NCBI GenBank assembly: GCA_903868655.1
Contig: CAIPWG010000518.1
Location: 1-13,220, forward strand
Reading direction: 5' to 3'
DNA length: 13,220 nucleotides
Origin: an uncultured Sphingomonadales bacterium
GTDB lineage: Bacteria; Pseudomonadota; Alphaproteobacteria; Sphingomonadales; Sphingomonadaceae
The notes below the pieces were generated by a model. That model did no database searches. It saw nothing but the letters and a program-made list of their open reading frames with translations, and was not told the origin of the DNA. Position 1 is the stretch's first letter; every line of letters starts with the position of its first letter. The translations under genes and the position numbers were made by a program. Shown in pieces: positions 11,344 through 13,220 of the stretch.

Positions 11344-12600
11344 TTATTCGGCATCCAACCCATAGGCGGTGTGCAACACGCGCACCGCCAATTCGGTCTC
11401 ATCCGAATCGATCAGTACCGAAACCTTGATCTCCGACGTGCTGATCGCCTGAATGTTGATCGCACGATCTGCCAGCGCCTTGAACATCGTTGCTGCCACT
11501 CCGGCGTGGCTGCGCATCCCAACCCCGACCACCGAGATTTTCGACACTTTGGGGTCGGTGCTGAATTTTTCGTAGCCGATGCCGGGCCGGTTGGCTTCGA
11601 GCACGGCTTTGGTGCGTTCGAGATCGGCCTGCGGCACGGTAAACGTCACGTCGGTATCGGTATCGGCACGACCGACATTCTGGATAATCATGTCGACGTT
11701 GATATTGGCTTCGGCCAGCGGGCCGAAAATCAACGCCACCGCGCCCGGACGATCGGGCACCGCGGTCAGGATAACTTTGGCGTCGTTCTTGTCAGCGGCG
11801 ATCCCGGTGATCAGTTGGCGTTCCATATCAAGGCCCTCAAGTTCTTCATCAGACACGATCATCGTGCCGGGCAGGGTATCGGCGGCAGGCGCGGTTTCGT
11901 CGATGAACGACGACAACACCTGAACCCGCACTTTTTCCTTCATCGCCAGGCTGACGGATCGGGTTTGCAGCACTTTCGATCCGACCGAGGCGAGTTCGAG
12001 CATTTCCTCGTAAGTCACGTTCTTCAGCTTGCGCGCCTTTGCGACGATCCGCGGGTCGGTGGTATAGACCCCGTCAACATCGGTATAGATGTCGCAGCGA
12101 TCGGCCTTGATCCCCGCCGCCACGGCAACGGCCGACGTATCGGAACCACCCCGGCCCAGCGTGGTGATCCGGTTCGCATCGGACAAACCCTGGAACCCCG
12201 GGATCACTGCGATCTCGCCTGCAGCCATGGAGGCCAGCAATGCCTGCGAATCGATTCCTTCGATGCGTGCCTTCGATGCTGCATCGTCGGTATGGATCGG
12301 CAATTGCCACCCCAGCCACGATCGTGCCTTGCACCCCAGCGCCTGCAAATGCATTGCCAACAGGCCCGAAGTCACCTGTTCGCCACTGGCGACCACCACA
12401 TCATATTCGGCCGGATCGTAAAGCGCACTGGCCTCGCGGCAAAAATTGACCAGCCGGTCGGTCTCGCCAGCCATCGCTGAAACCACCACCGCCACTTCGT
12501 GTCCGGCGGCCTGCTGGCGCTGCACAATCCGCGCCACGCGGCGGATTCGCTCGGTGCCGGCCATCGAAGTGCCGCCGAATTTCATCACGATGCGGGCCAC
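11344..12600 (-). CDS. lysC: Aspartate kinase
   Basis: Aspartokinase, 418 aa, the first step of the lysine, threonine, methionine and diaminopimelate pathway: it phosphorylates L-aspartate to aspartyl-4-phosphate in the cytoplasm. The kinase domain has KFGGTSMAG at 7-15 (Lys7), ASGEQV with Glu74, and the nucleotide-binding LGRGGSDTSAVAVA at 148-161. Two C-terminal ACT domains follow: about 266-340 (starting GIAADKNDAKVILTAVPDRP) and about 350-418 (KISVVGVGMRSHAGVAATMF, then INIQAISTSEIKVSVLI). They are expected to bind the feedback inhibitor, lysine and/or threonine. The length is typical of the monofunctional LysC type; there is no fused homoserine dehydrogenase. The start is a GTG at 12600, supported by GGAG 7 nt upstream; the ATG at 12585 would remove the first beta strand. 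It is divergent from ubiG and convergent with katG. An internal ribosome site at codon 259 is described separately. Confidence 0.97.
   Translation of the reverse strand: MARIVMKFGGTSMAGTERIRRVARIVQRQQAAGHEVAVVVSAMAGETDRLVNFCREASALYDPAEYDVVVASGEQVTSGLLAMHLQALGCKARSWLGWQLPIHTDDAASKARIEGIDSQALLASMAAGEIAVIPGFQGLSDANRITTLGRGGSDTSAVAVAAGIKADRCDIYTDVDGVYTTDPRIVAKARKLKNVTYEEMLELASVGSKVLQTRSVSLAMKEKVRVQVLSSFIDETAPAADTLPGTMIVSDEELEGLDMERQLITGIAADKNDAKVILTAVPDRPGAVALIFGPLAEANINVDMIIQNVGRADTDTDVTFTVPQADLERTKAVLEANRPGIGYEKFSTDPKVSKISVVGVGMRSHAGVAATMFKALADRAINIQAISTSEIKVSVLIDSDETELAVRVLHTAYGLDAE
11824..11838 (-). promoter_or_regulatory. Internal Shine-Dalgarno and ATG within lysC (possible beta subunit start)
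   Basis: On the minus strand GAGGG (11838-11834) is followed after exactly 7 nt by an in-frame ATG at 11826, codon 259 of lysC. Translation from here would give a 160-aa protein (11826-11344) made of both ACT domains, beginning MERQLITGIAADKNDAK. In Bacillus subtilis aspartokinase II and Corynebacterium glutamicum LysC, an internal start just before the ACT domains produces the beta subunit of an alpha2-beta2 enzyme. The site here is at the corresponding place and is at least as strong as the site for the full-length protein. That it is used is inference. Confidence 0.45.
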
Positions 12601-12678
12601 GCGATTGCTCCAAGCTGTGAAAGATTATTTCCCGTACGGCCAATGGACCGTGTCCGCCGCGCGCTTTAGGGGTGGGGG
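12601..12678. promoter_or_regulatory. Divergent lysC / ubiG intergenic region
   Basis: This 78-bp gap must hold both promoters and both ribosome sites. GGAG for lysC lies at 12611-12608 on the minus strand, and a G-rich Shine-Dalgarno run before ubiG lies at 12668-12677. The AT-rich run around 12620-12632 could be the lysC -10 region, but no convincing paired -35 was found. No hairpin or leader peptide for attenuation is visible. Confidence 0.4.
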
Positions 12679-13220
12679 ATGAGCAATGCAACACCGATTC
12701 CGGCCACGATTCGCCCCGAAGAAGCCGCGCATTTCGGCAAGCTGGCCGATGACTGGTGGGATCCGGCAGGTTCGTCGGCGATGTTGCATCGGCTCAGCCC
12801 GGTACGGCTGGGTTTCATCCGCAACGCAGTGGATACACATTTCGGCGCCGAACGCAGCACAATGCGTCCGCTGCTCGGCCGGCGCGCGCTCGATGTCGGG
12901 TGTGGCGCAGGCCTGCTGACCGAACCTTTGGCGCGGCTGGGCGCGGAGGTTACCGGGGTGGACGCGGCCTCCGACAATATTCGGGTGGCGAGCGCGCATG
13001 CCGCAGCTGGCGGCCTGTCGATCACCTATCGCTGCGGTGATGTCGCGGCGATGGATCTGACCGGGTTTGACCTGGTCACCTCGATGGAAGTGATCGAACA
13101 TGTCGCCGACAAGGCCGTGTTTGTTGCGGCTCTCGCCGGTGCGCTGGCCAAAGGCGGATTGATGGTCTTGTCGACCCCCAACCGCACCACCGCGTCACGC
13201 CTGTTGCTGGTCGAAGGCGC
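12679..13220 (+). CDS. ubiG: Ubiquinone biosynthesis O-methyltransferase, first 180 codons (3' end outside window)
   Basis: SAM-dependent methyltransferase that carries out the two O-methylations of ubiquinone synthesis at the membrane surface. The translation begins MSNATPIPATIRPEEAAHFGK; the block around FGKLADDWWDPAGSSAMLHRLSPVRLGFI is diagnostic of UbiG. The SAM-binding Rossmann motif I is LDVGCGAGLLTEPLARLGA at 71-89, with the acidic strand-2 end VTGVDAA at 91-97. Motif II-like FDLVTSMEVIEHV is at 130-142 and LMVLSTPNRT is at 161-170. About 60-70 C-terminal residues are missing beyond the right edge, given a usual length near 240-250. The start is an ATG at 12679 preceded by AGGGGTGGGGG. 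It is divergent from lysC, an arrangement I recall from other Alphaproteobacteria. No defects are seen in the visible part. Confidence 0.96.
   Translation, partial: MSNATPIPATIRPEEAAHFGKLADDWWDPAGSSAMLHRLSPVRLGFIRNAVDTHFGAERSTMRPLLGRRALDVGCGAGLLTEPLARLGAEVTGVDAASDNIRVASAHAAAGGLSITYRCGDVAAMDLTGFDLVTSMEVIEHVADKAVFVAALAGALAKGGLMVLSTPNRTTASRLLLVEG

Noticed and set aside
11371..12480. A 369-codon plus-strand open frame opposite lysC.
   Set aside because: Antisense shadow of aspartokinase; no ribosome site and no recognisable domain.

Overview
The window is a gene-dense, GC-rich bacterial chromosome segment that looks alphaproteobacterial, most likely order Sphingomonadales. This rests on recognised protein families (GyrB, UbiG, KatG and a short HNH protein with alphaproteobacterial features), the divergent lysC/ubiG pair, and gyrB lying away from any dnaA/dnaN/recF cluster. 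The genus cannot be fixed by eye. There is no sign of a plasmid, phage, insertion sequence, CRISPR array, rRNA or tRNA. Base composition and codon use look uniform.

Layout, left to right. (1) The N-terminal 520 codons of gyrB on the minus strand, cut by the left edge. (2) Divergent from it, two tandem plus-strand genes for exported M20-family metallopeptidases (1693-3096 and 3109-4536), clearly a duplication. (3) A hairpin between convergent genes, then a minus-strand gene for an exported alpha/beta hydrolase related to homoserine acetyltransferase. A contiguous 21-bp tandem repeat sits directly before its start. (4) A plus-strand stand-alone HNH endonuclease whose end overlaps the end of a minus-strand TetA-like MFS transporter by 28 bp. 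(5) The transporter lies 34 bp downstream of a nitronate monooxygenase-like flavoenzyme, so the two probably form an operon. (6) A 205-bp divergent control region, then katG (bifunctional catalase-peroxidase). (7) A hairpin between katG and the convergent lysC (aspartate kinase). (8) A 78-bp divergent gap, then the first 180 codons of ubiG, cut by the right edge.

Most genes are core housekeeping: DNA supercoiling, peroxide defence, aspartate-family amino acid synthesis and ubiquinone synthesis. The accessory part is the exported hydrolase group (two M20 enzymes and the MetX-fold hydrolase) and the nmo-MFS unit facing katG. No complete new system is evident. The points most worth a second look are a well-formed internal ribosome site in lysC that could yield a separate regulatory subunit, the 21-bp tandem repeat before the exported hydrolase, competing stems in the nmo leader, and the tandem M20 pair.
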